Source: an uncultured Rhodospirillaceae bacterium (GTDB lineage Bacteria; Pseudomonadota; Alphaproteobacteria; Rhodospirillales; Magnetospirillaceae). From it: a DNA stretch of 64,000 nt. The DNA lies in NCBI GenBank assembly GCA_937887565.1, contig CALABS010000036.1:62001-126000 (forward strand), written 5' to 3'. Under the pieces are notes generated by a model. That model saw only the letters and a program-made list of their open reading frames with translations. It was not told where the DNA came from and made no database searches. The position numbers and the translations under genes were made by a program. Of the stretch, positions 27,447 through 35,841 are shown piece by piece; position 1 is the first letter of the stretch; the number at the start of each line of letters is the position of its first letter.

Positions 27447-30009
27447 TGACGATCCGGTTCGGCACGACGATCACCTTGCGCGCGGGCTTGCCCGACATTG
27501 CCGCGATCACCTGGGATTGGGCAAGGGCGATTTGCTCGGCGCGAGTCGCGTCCACGTCCTTGGGCAGCTCGACGGTGGCGCGCAGCTTGCCGTTGACCTG
27601 GACGGCCACGGTGACGCTGTCCTCGACCAGCAGGGCCGGATCGGCCGCGGGCCAGGGAGCATCCACCAGCAACCCATCCCGGCCCAGCTCCCGCCACAAC
27701 TCCTCGGCCAGATGCGGCATCATGGGGCCGGCCAGCAGGGCGGCGGCCTCCAGGCCCTCGCGCAGCACCCAGGCGAGGTCGGGCGCCGACGGCTGCGCCT
27801 CCCCCAAGGCGTTGGTCATCTCGCGCAGGCGGGCGACGGCCTTGTTGAAGTGGAATTTCTCCAGATCCTCGCCGACCAGGGCGATGGTCTTGTGGATCAG
27901 GCGGCGCAGCTTCAGCGCCGCCTCGCCCGGCTCGGGCATCGGCGCGCCGGCCGGCGGCAGCTGGTCCACCATGCCGACCACCAGCCGCCACAGGCGGTTG
28001 ACATAGCGCCAGGCCCCGTCGACGCCCGCCTCGGTCCATTCCAGGTCGCGCTCGGGCGGGCTGTCCGAGAGCATGAAAAGCCGCGCGGTGTCGGCGCCGT
28101 AGGTGGCGATGATGTGGGCCGGGTCCACCACGTTGCGCTTGGACTTGGACATCTTCTCCGAGCGGCCCGGCTGCACGGGCGCGCCGGTGGCGGCGTGGAC
28201 CAGGCCCCCGTCGGCCGTCTTGGTGACCTCGTCGGGGTACAGCCACTGGCCGTTGGCGTCCTTGAACGTCTCGTGGCAGACCATGCCCTGGGTGAGCAGG
28301 CCGGCGAAGGGCTCGGAAACGTTCAGATAGCCGCACTGGCGCATGGCGCGGGTGAAGAAGCGCGAATAGAGCAGGTGCAGCACGGCATGCTCGATGCCGC
28401 CGATATACTGGTCGACCGGCAGCCAATGGTCGGCGGCGGCACGGTCGAAGGGCACGTCCTCGCGCTGGGGCGAGCAGAAGCGGGCGAAATACCACGACGA
28501 TTCGAAGAAGGTATCGAAGGTGTCGGTCTCGCGCCGCGCAGGCTTGCCGCAGGTCGGGCAGGCGACGTGCTTCCAACTCGGGTGATGGTCGAGCGGATTG
28601 CCGGGCCGGTCGAAGGCGACATCCTCGGGCAGGCGCACCGGCAGATCGGCCTCGGGCACCGGCACCACGCCGCAGTCCTCGCAGTGGATGATGGGGATCG
28701 GGCAACCCCAATAGCGCTGGCGCGACACGCCCCAGTCGCGCAGGCGGTAATTGACCGTGCGCTCGCCCAACCCCTCGGCCTCGATGCGGGCGATGGCGGC
28801 ATCCTTGGCGGCGGCCACGTCCTTGCCGTCGAGGAAGTCCGAATTGATCAGGGTGCCGTCGCCGGAATAGGCCTCGGTGGCGACGGCGAAACCCGCCCTG
28901 TCCTCTCCCGCCGGCAGCACCACCGGCGTGACCGGCAGGCCGTATTTGCGGGCGAAGTCGAGATCGCGCTGGTCATGGGCGGGGCAGCCGAAGATGGCGC
29001 CCGAGCCATAGTCCATCAGCACGAAATTGGCGACGAAGATCGGCAGTTCCCAGCCCGGCACGAAGGGATGCAGGGCCTTCAGCCCGGTGTCGAAGCCCCT
29101 CTTCTCGGCGGTCTCCAGCACCGCCTCCGAGGTCCCCATGCGGTTGCACTCGGCGACGAACCCGGCCAGCGCCGGATTGGCGGTGGCCAGCTCGGCGGCC
29201 AGCGGATGGTTGGGCGAGATGGCGCAGAAGGCGGCGCCGAACAGGGTGTCGGGGCGGGTGGTGAAGATCTCCAGCCGGCCGGCACGGTCCTTGAGCGCCC
29301 AGCTCAGCCGCGCCCCCTCGGAACGGCCGATCCAGTTCTCCTGCATCACCCGCACCCGGTCGGGCCAGCGGTCCAATCCCTTCAGCCCCGCCAGCAGATC
29401 GTCGGCGAAGGCGGTGATCTTGAGGAACCACTGCGACAGCAGCCGCTTCTCGACCAACGCGCCCGAGCGCCAGCCGCGGCCGTCGATGACCTGTTCGTTG
29501 GCCAGCACGGTGTTCTCGACCGGGTCCCAGTTGACCCAAGACTCCTTGCGGTAGACCAGGCCGGCCCTGAGGAAGTCGAGGAACATCCGCTGTTCGTGGC
29601 GGTAGTACCCCGGCTCGCAGGTGGCGATCTCGCGCGACCAATCATAGGACAGGCCCATGCTCTTGAGCTGCTCGCGCATGGCGGCGATGTTCTCGCGCGT
29701 CCACTTGGCGGGATGGACGCCGCGCTCGATGGCGGCGTTCTCGGCCGGCAGGCCGAAGGCGTCCCAGCCCATGGGATGCAGGACGTTGAAGCCCTTGGCG
29801 CGCTTGAAGCGGGCCACCACGTCGCCCAGGGTGTAATTGCGCACGTGGCCCATGTGGATGCGGCCCGACGGATAGGGAAACATCTCGAGCACGTAATATT
29901 TGGGGCGGTCGGATCGCTCGACGGCGCGGAACGAGCCGCGGTCTTCCCATTCCCGCTGCCACCCGGCCTCGGCGTCCTTGACGTTGTAACGGTCGTCGGT
30001 GCGCGACAT
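27433..30009 (-). CDS. leuS: Leucyl-tRNA synthetase
   Basis: An 858-residue class Ia synthetase. It has HMGH at 52-55 within MFPYPSGRIHMGHVRNYTLGD, a CP1 editing domain (around residues 220-420, with TRPDTLFGA), KMSKS near residue 619 and a C-terminal tRNA-binding domain. The ATG at 30009 has an AAGG ribosome-binding site; a longer frame to 30057 would be built from a palindromic repeat just upstream and is rejected. It is the first gene of the operon with lptE and holA. Confidence 0.95.
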   Translation of the reverse strand: MSRTDDRYNVKDAEAGWQREWEDRGSFRAVERSDRPKYYVLEMFPYPSGRIHMGHVRNYTLGDVVARFKRAKGFNVLHPMGWDAFGLPAENAAIERGVHPAKWTRENIAAMREQLKSMGLSYDWSREIATCEPGYYRHEQRMFLDFLRAGLVYRKESWVNWDPVENTVLANEQVIDGRGWRSGALVEKRLLSQWFLKITAFADDLLAGLKGLDRWPDRVRVMQENWIGRSEGARLSWALKDRAGRLEIFTTRPDTLFGAAFCAISPNHPLAAELATANPALAGFVAECNRMGTSEAVLETAEKRGFDTGLKALHPFVPGWELPIFVANFVLMDYGSGAIFGCPAHDQRDLDFARKYGLPVTPVVLPAGEDRAGFAVATEAYSGDGTLINSDFLDGKDVAAAKDAAIARIEAEGLGERTVNYRLRDWGVSRQRYWGCPIPIIHCEDCGVVPVPEADLPVRLPEDVAFDRPGNPLDHHPSWKHVACPTCGKPARRETDTFDTFFESSWYFARFCSPQREDVPFDRAAADHWLPVDQYIGGIEHAVLHLLYSRFFTRAMRQCGYLNVSEPFAGLLTQGMVCHETFKDANGQWLYPDEVTKTADGGLVHAATGAPVQPGRSEKMSKSKRNVVDPAHIIATYGADTARLFMLSDSPPERDLEWTEAGVDGAWRYVNRLWRLVVGMVDQLPPAGAPMPEPGEAALKLRRLIHKTIALVGEDLEKFHFNKAVARLREMTNALGEAQPSAPDLAWVLREGLEAAALLAGPMMPHLAEELWRELGRDGLLVDAPWPAADPALLVEDSVTVAVQVNGKLRATVELPKDVDATRAEQIALAQSQVIAAMSGKPARKVIVVPNRIVNVVV

Positions 30010-30030
30010 GTTTTCCCTTGAAACCAAGAT

Positions 30031-30063
30031 CGTCATGCCCGGGCGTGAGTCGGGCATCCATGG
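30031..30063. repeat. REP-like palindromic extragenic element
   Basis: Just upstream of leuS a short palindrome (ATGCCCG at 30035-30041, CGGGCAT at 30051-30057) is flanked by CGTC and CCATGG. It resembles the CGTCATGCCCGGG...CGGGCATCCA repeats scattered between genes of alphaproteobacteria. It could form a hairpin in a transcript. Only one copy is visible here. Confidence 0.5.
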
Positions 30064-30108
30064 ATCGCCGGGTTGCGGCCGGCGGCGGCGGATGAACCGG
30101 GGCCGGCC

Positions 30109-30636
30109 CTATTCGGTCGAGACGATGCGCAACTGGCGCGCACGGGTCAGGATGGCGTTCTCGAGATCGGTGGCCATGCGGGGGTCGACCTTGACGTCCA
30201 CCCACTGGCCGGTGTTGTCGCGAAGCTGCTTGAACACCGACACCTTGACGCCGTCGGCCCGGAGCGCCCGGTCCATGATGAAGATGTTGACCTTGAAACG
30301 CTCGGCCGGTGTCTCGGGCGGCGAATACCAGTCGGTGATGATGGTGCCACCGAACGGATCGGGCGTGCCGGCCAGCGGCATGAAGGCGATGGTGTCCAGC
30401 GAGGCGCGCCATAGGAAGGTGTTGACGCCGATGCCGACGCCTTCGGTGTCCTTCTTGCCCTTTCCCAGCAGGCCCTCGGCGCCGAAGATCGTCTCCCGTT
30501 TCTCGTCGCCCATGCGCGGAGCGGTGTCCGTCTTGCTGCGGGTCGGATAGACCGCCTTGCCGCCCTCACAGGCGGACAGCACGGTGGCCACGCCGATCAC
30601 CGCCACCGCCAATCCCCTCGCCAACTTGCTGTTCAT
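30109..30636 (-). CDS. DUF3576 lipoprotein
   Basis: A 175-residue lipoprotein. The signal peptide ends in LSAC (Cys23), followed by the DUF3576 domain with GIGVNTFLWRASLDTIAFMP, TDWYSPPETPAERFKVNIF and a C-terminal RARQLRIV. The family is alphaproteobacterial and of unknown function, probably periplasmic face of the outer membrane. I chose the ATG at 30636 because it gives the signal peptide; the upstream 63 codons are not protein-like. It diverges from the first porin gene and precedes leuS on the same strand. Confidence 0.85.
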   Translation of the reverse strand: MNSKLARGLAVAVIGVATVLSACEGGKAVYPTRSKTDTAPRMGDEKRETIFGAEGLLGKGKKDTEGVGIGVNTFLWRASLDTIAFMPLAGTPDPFGGTIITDWYSPPETPAERFKVNIFIMDRALRADGVKVSVFKQLRDNTGQWVDVKVDPRMATDLENAILTRARQLRIVSTE

Positions 30637-30906
30637 GGTCTCGACACCCTCAAACTGAATATTCGCGCCCGCGCGACGCCGGTGCAGAGAATGCAACCTC
30701 CGTCGCGGCGGGGCAAGCGATTGCTGGCACCGGACGCCTCGCCCGAACCCCCGGGTGTTGCGCTGTCGCCACAGTGCGTGGCTTTCGTCACCCTCCTCCC
30801 CGTCCGTAGCTTGACCCATACCCATTCGATGTGGCTGGATCGGCTCGTTCGTTCATTTGGATTGCGGATGCCCAGTCGCATCCCCGTGCCAAAGAGAGGA
30901 GATAAC
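30637..30906. other. Divergent intergenic region upstream of porin 1
   Basis: A 270-base gap carrying control of the abundant porin on one side and the DUF3576 lipoprotein on the other. TTGACC at 30811-30816 is a possible porin -35, but the -10 position reads GCTGGA/CTGGAT, so I do not call a promoter. A strong Shine-Dalgarno (AGAGGAG) lies about 6 bases before the porin ATG. Confidence 0.45.
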
Positions 30907-32094
30907 ATGAAGAAGGTTCTTATTGCGAGCACCGCGCTCGTCGCCGCCGGTCTGATGACCGCCGGTACCGCGCAGGCCTCGGAGAAGATCAAGCTGAACC
31001 TGGGCGGCTTCTCCAAGTGGTGGGTCGTCGGTCAGTGGAACGACAGCGACATCCAGAAGGGTGGCACCCGCGACTACAACTCGGTCGACGTCAAGGGCGA
31101 CAACGAGATCTACTTCGGTGGCTCGACCACCCTGGACAACGGCATGAAGGTCGGCATCCAGATCGAGATGGAGGCCGGCGGCCACACCGAGACCTCGCAG
31201 GGCGGCGACGTCATCGACGAGTCCTACATCTTCGTCGAGACCGGCTTCGGTAAGTTCATCGTCGGTTCCGAGAACAACGGCACCTACCTGCTGCATGTCA
31301 TGGCCCCCGACGCCGCCGGCAACTGGGGTGAAGGCGGCATCATGACCGGTGGCTTCGCCGTCGCGAAGCCGACCAACGTGTCGATCGTGACCCCGCTGGG
31401 CAGCGGCAACAACACCACCGCCATCGTCACCGACGGTGACGCCGAGGGCATCACCTACGTCGCCCCGACCTTCTACGGCCTGACCGTCGGCGGTTCGTAC
31501 AAGCCGAGCGTCACCGAGGACGATCGCGGCCTGACCGACCTCGACAGCAACGCGGGCGAAGTCTTCGGTGCCGCCGCCCTGTACGCCAACACCTTCGGTG
31601 GCGTCGGCTTCAAGCTGTCGGCTGGCTGGGCCACCTATGACCTGACCACCACCAGCGACGCCACCGGCACCGTGTCGGTTGGCGACTCGACCGTGAACGA
31701 GTATGCCTTCGGCACCCAGCTGGCCTATGCCGGCTTCACCCTGGGCGGTTCGTATCGTCAGGTCGAGGGCATCCGCCAGACCACCTCGGCCACCACCCTC
31801 GAGGACACCGCCGACGCCAAGGCCTGGGACGTGGGCCTGCAGTACGCCACCGGCCCCTATGCCGTCAGCCTGGCCTACTTCCGCTCCGAGGCGAATGGCG
31901 ACGTGACCTACGCCGGCGAGGACAAGATCACCTTCTATCAGGCTTCGGGCAAGTACGCCCTCGGCCCGGGTGTGGACGTCCTGGCCTCGATCGGCTATGC
32001 CGAGTACGAGGACGAGCGTCCGAAGACCGGCACCAACGACGCCGACTACAACGACGGCTGGACCGTCATGACCGGTATGTCCCTGTCGTTCTAA
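30907..32094 (+). CDS. Outer-membrane porin 1
   Basis: A 395-residue general porin. A Sec signal peptide (residues 1-22, cleaved after AQA) is followed by a 16-strand barrel-type sequence with alternating aromatic and polar residues and many Gly/Asp. It ends in LSF, with the C-terminal Phe needed for BAM recognition. SEKIKLNLGGFSKWWVVGQW is typical of Magnetospirillum/Rhodospirillum-type porins. The start at 30907 has a strong ribosome-binding site. A second, closely similar porin follows 244 bases later. Confidence 0.92.
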   Translation: MKKVLIASTALVAAGLMTAGTAQASEKIKLNLGGFSKWWVVGQWNDSDIQKGGTRDYNSVDVKGDNEIYFGGSTTLDNGMKVGIQIEMEAGGHTETSQGGDVIDESYIFVETGFGKFIVGSENNGTYLLHVMAPDAAGNWGEGGIMTGGFAVAKPTNVSIVTPLGSGNNTTAIVTDGDAEGITYVAPTFYGLTVGGSYKPSVTEDDRGLTDLDSNAGEVFGAAALYANTFGGVGFKLSAGWATYDLTTTSDATGTVSVGDSTVNEYAFGTQLAYAGFTLGGSYRQVEGIRQTTSATTLEDTADAKAWDVGLQYATGPYAVSLAYFRSEANGDVTYAGEDKITFYQASGKYALGPGVDVLASIGYAEYEDERPKTGTNDADYNDGWTVMTGMSLSF

Positions 32095-32117
32095 TCGAAC
32101 GATCGGAACTGGTTGGG

Positions 32118-32148
32118 GAGAGGGCGGCTTCGGCCGCCCTCTCTTTTT
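32118..32148 (+). terminator. Rho-independent terminator of porin 1
   Basis: A perfect 11-base stem (GAGAGGGCGGC / GCCGCCCTCTC) with a TTCG tetraloop is followed by TTTTT, 23 bases after the porin stop. Confidence 0.93.
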
Positions 32149-32177
32149 GTCCGAGCCTTGGGCCGGGAAGACTTCAT

Positions 32178-32216
32178 GTGTTGCTAAACTGTTGCAGTGC
32201 CGCAACACCGCAACAC
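32178..32216. promoter_or_regulatory. GTGTTGC/GCAACAC inverted-repeat cluster upstream of porin 2
   Basis: One GTGTTGC (32178-32184) faces two GCAACAC copies (32202-32208 and 32210-32216). Within it TGTTGC-N6-GCAACA (32190-32207) is a perfect dyad. It sits 37 bases upstream of the candidate -35, the right place for an activator or repressor operator. The binding protein is unknown. Confidence 0.45.
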
Positions 32217-32244
32217 CAAAGCGTTATCACCCTTGCGCCCGCAA

Positions 32245-32273
32245 TTGACGCATTTGGATGCAGTTCATAGGAT
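32245..32273 (+). promoter_or_regulatory. Candidate sigma-70 promoter of porin 2
   Basis: TTGACG (32245-32250), 17-base spacer, TAGGAT (32268-32273). The predicted start gives a leader of about 60 bases before the ATG at 32339. Confidence 0.5.
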
Positions 32274-32338
32274 GCCTTGAAACTGGGCGGAAGAGATCGG
32301 CGCCCGTTTATGACAATTGCAAGACAGAGGCAAACTCG

Positions 32339-33490
32339 ATGAAGAAGATTCTGTTCGCCAGCACCGCGCTGGCCGCTGCCGGTCTGATGACCGGCACCGC
32401 TTCCGCTTCCGAGAAGATCAAGCTCGAGCTGGGCGGTTTCTCTTCCTGGTGGGTCGTCGGCGCGTGGCAGGACAGCAGCTACGAAAAGGGCGCGACCGTC
32501 GACTACAACAACGTCGACGTCAAGGGCAACAACGAGATCTGGTTCGGCGGCTCGACCAAGCTGGACAACGGCATGACCGTCGGCGTCCAGATCGAGCTCG
32601 AGGCCGGCGGCAACACCGAGACTTCGCAGGCCAACGGCGACGTCATCGACAAGTCCTACATCTTCGTCGAGACCGGCTTCGGTAAGTTCATCGTCGGCTC
32701 CGAGTCCAACGGTACCGTCCTGCTGCACGTGATGGCCCCCGACGCGGCCGGCAACATCGACTCCGATGGTGTCATCACCAGTGGCGCCGCCATCAGCCAG
32801 GCCGGCGGCTCGACCATGGTCAGCACCTCCATCGACACCGATGGCGAGGCCGAGGGCATCACCTACGTCGCCCCGACCTTCTATGGCCTGACCGTCGGCG
32901 GTTCGTACAAGCCGAGCGTGACCGAGGACAATCGCGGCCTGAGCGACCTCGACTCCAATGTCGGCGAAGTGTTCGGTGTCGGCGCCCTGTACGCCAACAC
33001 CTTCGGCGACGTGGGTGTCAAGGTGTCGGCCGGCTGGGCCACCTATGACGCCAACGGCGGCGGCGCCACCGCCACCTCCCAGGGTGACAGCACCGTCAAC
33101 GAGTACGCCTTCGGCACCCAGATCAGCTATGCCGGCTTCACCGTCGGCGGTTCCTATCGCGACCGCGACGGCTTCAAGCAGAACCCGGCCAACCTGCAGG
33201 ACAGCATGGACGCCCAGGTGTGGGACGCCGGCATCCAGTATGCCACCGGCCCCTATGCCGTCAGCTTCTACTACTTCCACTCCGAGATGGTCGGCAGCGT
33301 GACCGTCGCCGGCGAGGACACCTCCGACATCTACCAGGTGTCCGGCAAGTACGCTCTCGGCCCGGGCGTGGACCTGCTGGCCACCGTCGGCTACGCCGAG
33401 TACGAGGACGAGGTCGCCAAGACCGGCGTCAACGACCCCGACTACAACGAAGGTTGGGCGGTCATGACCGGCATGGCGCTGACCTTCTAA
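32339..33490 (+). CDS. Outer-membrane porin 2
   Basis: A 383-residue porin and close paralogue of the upstream gene. It has the same signal-peptide pattern (MKKILFASTALAAAGLMTGT), the mature start SEKIKLELGGFSSWW and a terminal LTF. Long blocks are nearly identical (for example EGITYVAPTFYGLTVGGSYK), while differences cluster in short segments likely to be extracellular loops (for example around residues 130-165 and 265-285). It has its own promoter candidate and terminator, so the two copies can be expressed separately. Confidence 0.92.
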   Translation: MKKILFASTALAAAGLMTGTASASEKIKLELGGFSSWWVVGAWQDSSYEKGATVDYNNVDVKGNNEIWFGGSTKLDNGMTVGVQIELEAGGNTETSQANGDVIDKSYIFVETGFGKFIVGSESNGTVLLHVMAPDAAGNIDSDGVITSGAAISQAGGSTMVSTSIDTDGEAEGITYVAPTFYGLTVGGSYKPSVTEDNRGLSDLDSNVGEVFGVGALYANTFGDVGVKVSAGWATYDANGGGATATSQGDSTVNEYAFGTQISYAGFTVGGSYRDRDGFKQNPANLQDSMDAQVWDAGIQYATGPYAVSFYYFHSEMVGSVTVAGEDTSDIYQVSGKYALGPGVDLLATVGYAEYEDEVAKTGVNDPDYNEGWAVMTGMALTF

Positions 33491-33514
33491 TCGGTCGGAC
33501 CCAAGCCTTAAACG

Positions 33515-33545
33515 GAAAGGGCGGCTTCGGCCGCCCTTTCTATTT
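33515..33545. terminator. Bidirectional terminator between porin 2 and the TenI-like gene
   Basis: An 11-base stem (GAAAGGGCGGC / GCCGCCCTTTC) with a TTCG loop is followed by TATTT on the plus strand. It overlaps the TAG of the convergent minus-strand gene at 33540-33542, so it likely stops both transcripts. Confidence 0.85.
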
Positions 33546-34133
33546 CACCCAGCCGCCAATGGCCGCCAGCCCGGCCGCCCACCCGGCCACCGCCCGCGCC
33601 GTCACGGCCGTGACGCCCCCCAATGCGACCACCGCCAAGCCCGATGCCCGCGCCCACAGGCGGAACCGCACAGCCCCGATGACAGGTGCTCCCGGGTGGC
33701 TGCCGGTAGGGAAGACCGGCGACAGCAGCGCGACATCTGCCCCCAACCGGCGCGCCGCCGACAGGGCTAGGGGCGAATGGGCCGCCGCCGTGACCATTCG
33801 CCGCGACCGCCGCGCCCATCCCACGGCCGGCGCCACCCGTCCGCCCCGCGCCATCGCCTCCGGCAAATGGATGCCTGCGGCGCCTACCGCCGCCGCCAAC
33901 CGCCAGTCACCAGCCACCAGCAGGACCAGGCGCCGGCGCCGGCAAACCGCCGCCAGGCGGGCGGCCAACGCCGCACGCTCGTGATGATGGTAGTCGCGCA
34001 GGATCACCGCCGCGCCGGCCGGAAGCCGCCCGGCCGCGCCGGCCGGGTCCGCGACGCGCCGGAGATCGGTCACCAGATAAAGTCGCGGCGATGGGCCCGA
34101 GTTGAGGCCTCGGGCGGCGTTTGCTAGGGTCAT
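33540..34133 (-). CDS. TenI/ThiE-like protein (thiamine phosphate synthase superfamily)
   Basis: A 197-residue TIM-barrel-type sequence recognisable by LYLVTDLRR, AAGIHLPEA, VTAAAHSPLALSAA, LLSPVFPTGSHPGAPVIG and VVALGGV. ThiE normally has an LR.KD stretch for the pyrimidine substrate; here it reads ILRDYHHHER, so it is more likely a TenI-like thiazole aromatase or a repurposed paralogue. The ATG at 34133 is chosen because upstream codons run antisense into the YggS gene. It diverges from that gene with a gap of only 28 bases. Confidence 0.72.
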   Translation of the reverse strand: MTLANAARGLNSGPSPRLYLVTDLRRVADPAGAAGRLPAGAAVILRDYHHHERAALAARLAAVCRRRRLVLLVAGDWRLAAAVGAAGIHLPEAMARGGRVAPAVGWARRSRRMVTAAAHSPLALSAARRLGADVALLSPVFPTGSHPGAPVIGAVRFRLWARASGLAVVALGGVTAVTARAVAGWAAGLAAIGGWVK

Positions 34134-34161
34134 GTGCCGAGTGTAGCGGAGACCCCTGGCC

Positions 34162-34827
34162 GTGTCCGACGTCGTCGAGAACCTGACCCGAATTCGCGCC
34201 ACCATCGATGCGGCGGCGCTGGCGGCCGGCCGTCCTGCCGGCGCCGTTACCCTGGTGGCCGTCTCCAAGACGCATTCCGCCGACGCCATCCGCCCCGTCC
34301 TGGCCGCCGGCCAGCGGGTGTTCGGCGAGAACCGGGTGCAGGAGGCGATGGTCAAATGGCCGGCCATGCGCGAGGAGTTCGCCGGTGTCGAGCTCCATTT
34401 GATCGGCCCGCTGCAGACCAACAAGGTCCGCGAGGCGGTGGCCCTGTTCGACGTCATCGAAACCGTCGACCGCCCCAAGCTGGCCCGCGCCCTGGCCGAC
34501 GAGATGGAACGCGCTGGGCGGCGACCGCGCTGCCTGGTCCAGATCAATACCGGCCGCGAGGCCCAGAAGGCCGGCGCCGATCCCGATCAAGCCGATCGGC
34601 TGATCGGCCTTTGCCGCGACGAATACGGCCTGCCGGTCGTGGGGGTGATGTGCATTCCGCCGGTGGACGACGACCCGGCGCGGCATTTCCGCCTGCTGTC
34701 GGATATCGCCAGCCGCAATGGACTTGCCGTTGTCAGCATGGGCATGAGCGGCGACTACCAGACCGCCATCCGCGCAGGCGCAACCCATGTCCGGATCGGG
34801 TCGGCTATTTTCGGCTCCCGTTACTGA
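34162..34827 (+). CDS. YggS-family pyridoxal-phosphate homeostasis protein
   Basis: A 221-residue single-domain PLP protein of the YggS/PROSC family. The PLP Lys is Lys36 in LVAVSKTHSADAI, followed by GENRVQEAMVKW, HLIGPLQTNK, VQINTGREAQKAG and MGMSGDYQTAIRAGATHVRIG, all diagnostic. It buffers PLP rather than catalysing a known reaction. The GTG start (34162) is supported by the match to the family N-terminus. Its stop overlaps the convergent hypothetical gene by 7 bases. Confidence 0.93.
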   Translation: MSDVVENLTRIRATIDAAALAAGRPAGAVTLVAVSKTHSADAIRPVLAAGQRVFGENRVQEAMVKWPAMREEFAGVELHLIGPLQTNKVREAVALFDVIETVDRPKLARALADEMERAGRRPRCLVQINTGREAQKAGADPDQADRLIGLCRDEYGLPVVGVMCIPPVDDDPARHFRLLSDIASRNGLAVVSMGMSGDYQTAIRAGATHVRIGSAIFGSRY

Positions 34828-35705
34828 AGCGAAACGGGCTCGGCCGCATCCTTGCCCCGGTTCAACCGGGCCGCCTGCTCGTATTTATCGAGCCCGGCCT
34901 TCATGGCCGAGCCGAACCAAGCCGCGCTTTCCCGCCCATCAGACACGGTCGTCGCCTCGGAAACGGCGATGGTAGGGGCGTTGGCGGCCGGATTCAGGCC
35001 GGTGATCGGCACATGCGATCGGTTGCCCGATGTGGAAATGGGCACTCGGACCTGCGGAACGTCGCGGCCGGAACCGGCCGCCACCCGCGGCGGCACCGGG
35101 AAGAACCGGGCTGGCTCGGCCGCCTGCGCCACCGCCTCCGGTACGGCAATCGGCTGCGGCGGCGCAGCGGCCGACACCGGCCCGGAGGCCGTAAACATCA
35201 TGCTGCCAGGGGACTGTTGCATCATCGTTATATCGGGCAGGTAGTCGGGTGCCGGAGCATCCGCGAGCGGGATGGCCGCCACTGGAGCCGGCGGCACGGC
35301 GGCGATCCCGGTCTCCGACGGCGTGCCGTCGGGTGGTACCTCGTCGTCGGAGAACATCGCCAGGACATGGCCGCCGATATCCTTGCCGGTATCCTGCTCG
35401 ACCGCCGCATTGACCGCCGCCGCCGCGAAGCCGATGGGGCCGCCGAACAAGGTGCCGCCGGCCAGACGCGCCGCCACCCCGATCTCGTCGCCGGTGAGCT
35501 CGCGATAGATGGTGTTGACGATGGGGATGTGTTGCAGCGGATTCACGACGTCGAGCAGATCCCAAAAACTGGGCTCTTCCTCGGCGAACATGCCGATGTC
35601 CTTGGCCTTCGCCTTGGCCTGGGGCACTTCCCATCCGATCTCCGCCGACAGGTGGTCGCTGGTGGGAAAGACGTGCCCCGTCTGGGCGGCGGCGTCGATG
35701 CTCAT
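34821..35705 (-). CDS. Hypothetical protein with a GGTLFGGPIG segment
   Basis: A 294-residue protein of unknown function. An N-terminal conserved-looking domain (about 1-125) contains PSFWDLLDVVNPLQHIPIV, YRELTGDEIG and a Gly/Ala-rich hydrophobic stretch GGTLFGGPIGFAAAAVNA. Next comes a long low-complexity Pro/Ala linker (about 125-235), then a short helical tail with WFGSAMKAGLDKYEQAARL. There is no signal peptide; the hydrophobic stretch could insert in a membrane as a hairpin. Codon use matches its neighbours, so it is a real gene. Confidence 0.7.
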   Translation of the reverse strand: MSIDAAAQTGHVFPTSDHLSAEIGWEVPQAKAKAKDIGMFAEEEPSFWDLLDVVNPLQHIPIVNTIYRELTGDEIGVAARLAGGTLFGGPIGFAAAAVNAAVEQDTGKDIGGHVLAMFSDDEVPPDGTPSETGIAAVPPAPVAAIPLADAPAPDYLPDITMMQQSPGSMMFTASGPVSAAAPPQPIAVPEAVAQAAEPARFFPVPPRVAAGSGRDVPQVRVPISTSGNRSHVPITGLNPAANAPTIAVSEATTVSDGRESAAWFGSAMKAGLDKYEQAARLNRGKDAAEPVSLQ

Positions 35706-35793
35706 GGATCACCTCGAATGCTTGCGCCCCAGGATGATCGCAAGTGCCATGCCAACATCAGATCATTGAATTAGCTTCTGTTTTCGCCTACAG

Positions 35794-35812
35794 GCCGGCA
35801 GTTACCGCCGGC
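35794..35812 (-). terminator. Possible terminator downstream of ribA
   Basis: GCCGGC / GCCGGC with a 7-base loop, about 30 bases after the ribA stop on the minus strand. The tail is only weakly T-rich, so it may be a Rho-dependent pause hairpin. Confidence 0.35.
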
Positions 35813-35841
35813 TCGGCGCTCCGAGAGGCAGAATCTGCCGG

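Noticed and set aside
27379..30021. An 880-codon plus-strand open frame
   Set aside because: Antisense to leuS, whose complete synthetase motifs make it the real gene.
30811..30839. A promoter for porin 1 at TTGACC
   Set aside because: The -35 hexamer is good, but the expected -10 has almost no match at 16-18 bases.
30907..33490. Porin pair as an assembly duplication artefact
   Set aside because: The two genes differ in many positions, in length and in their flanks and terminators, so they are true paralogues.
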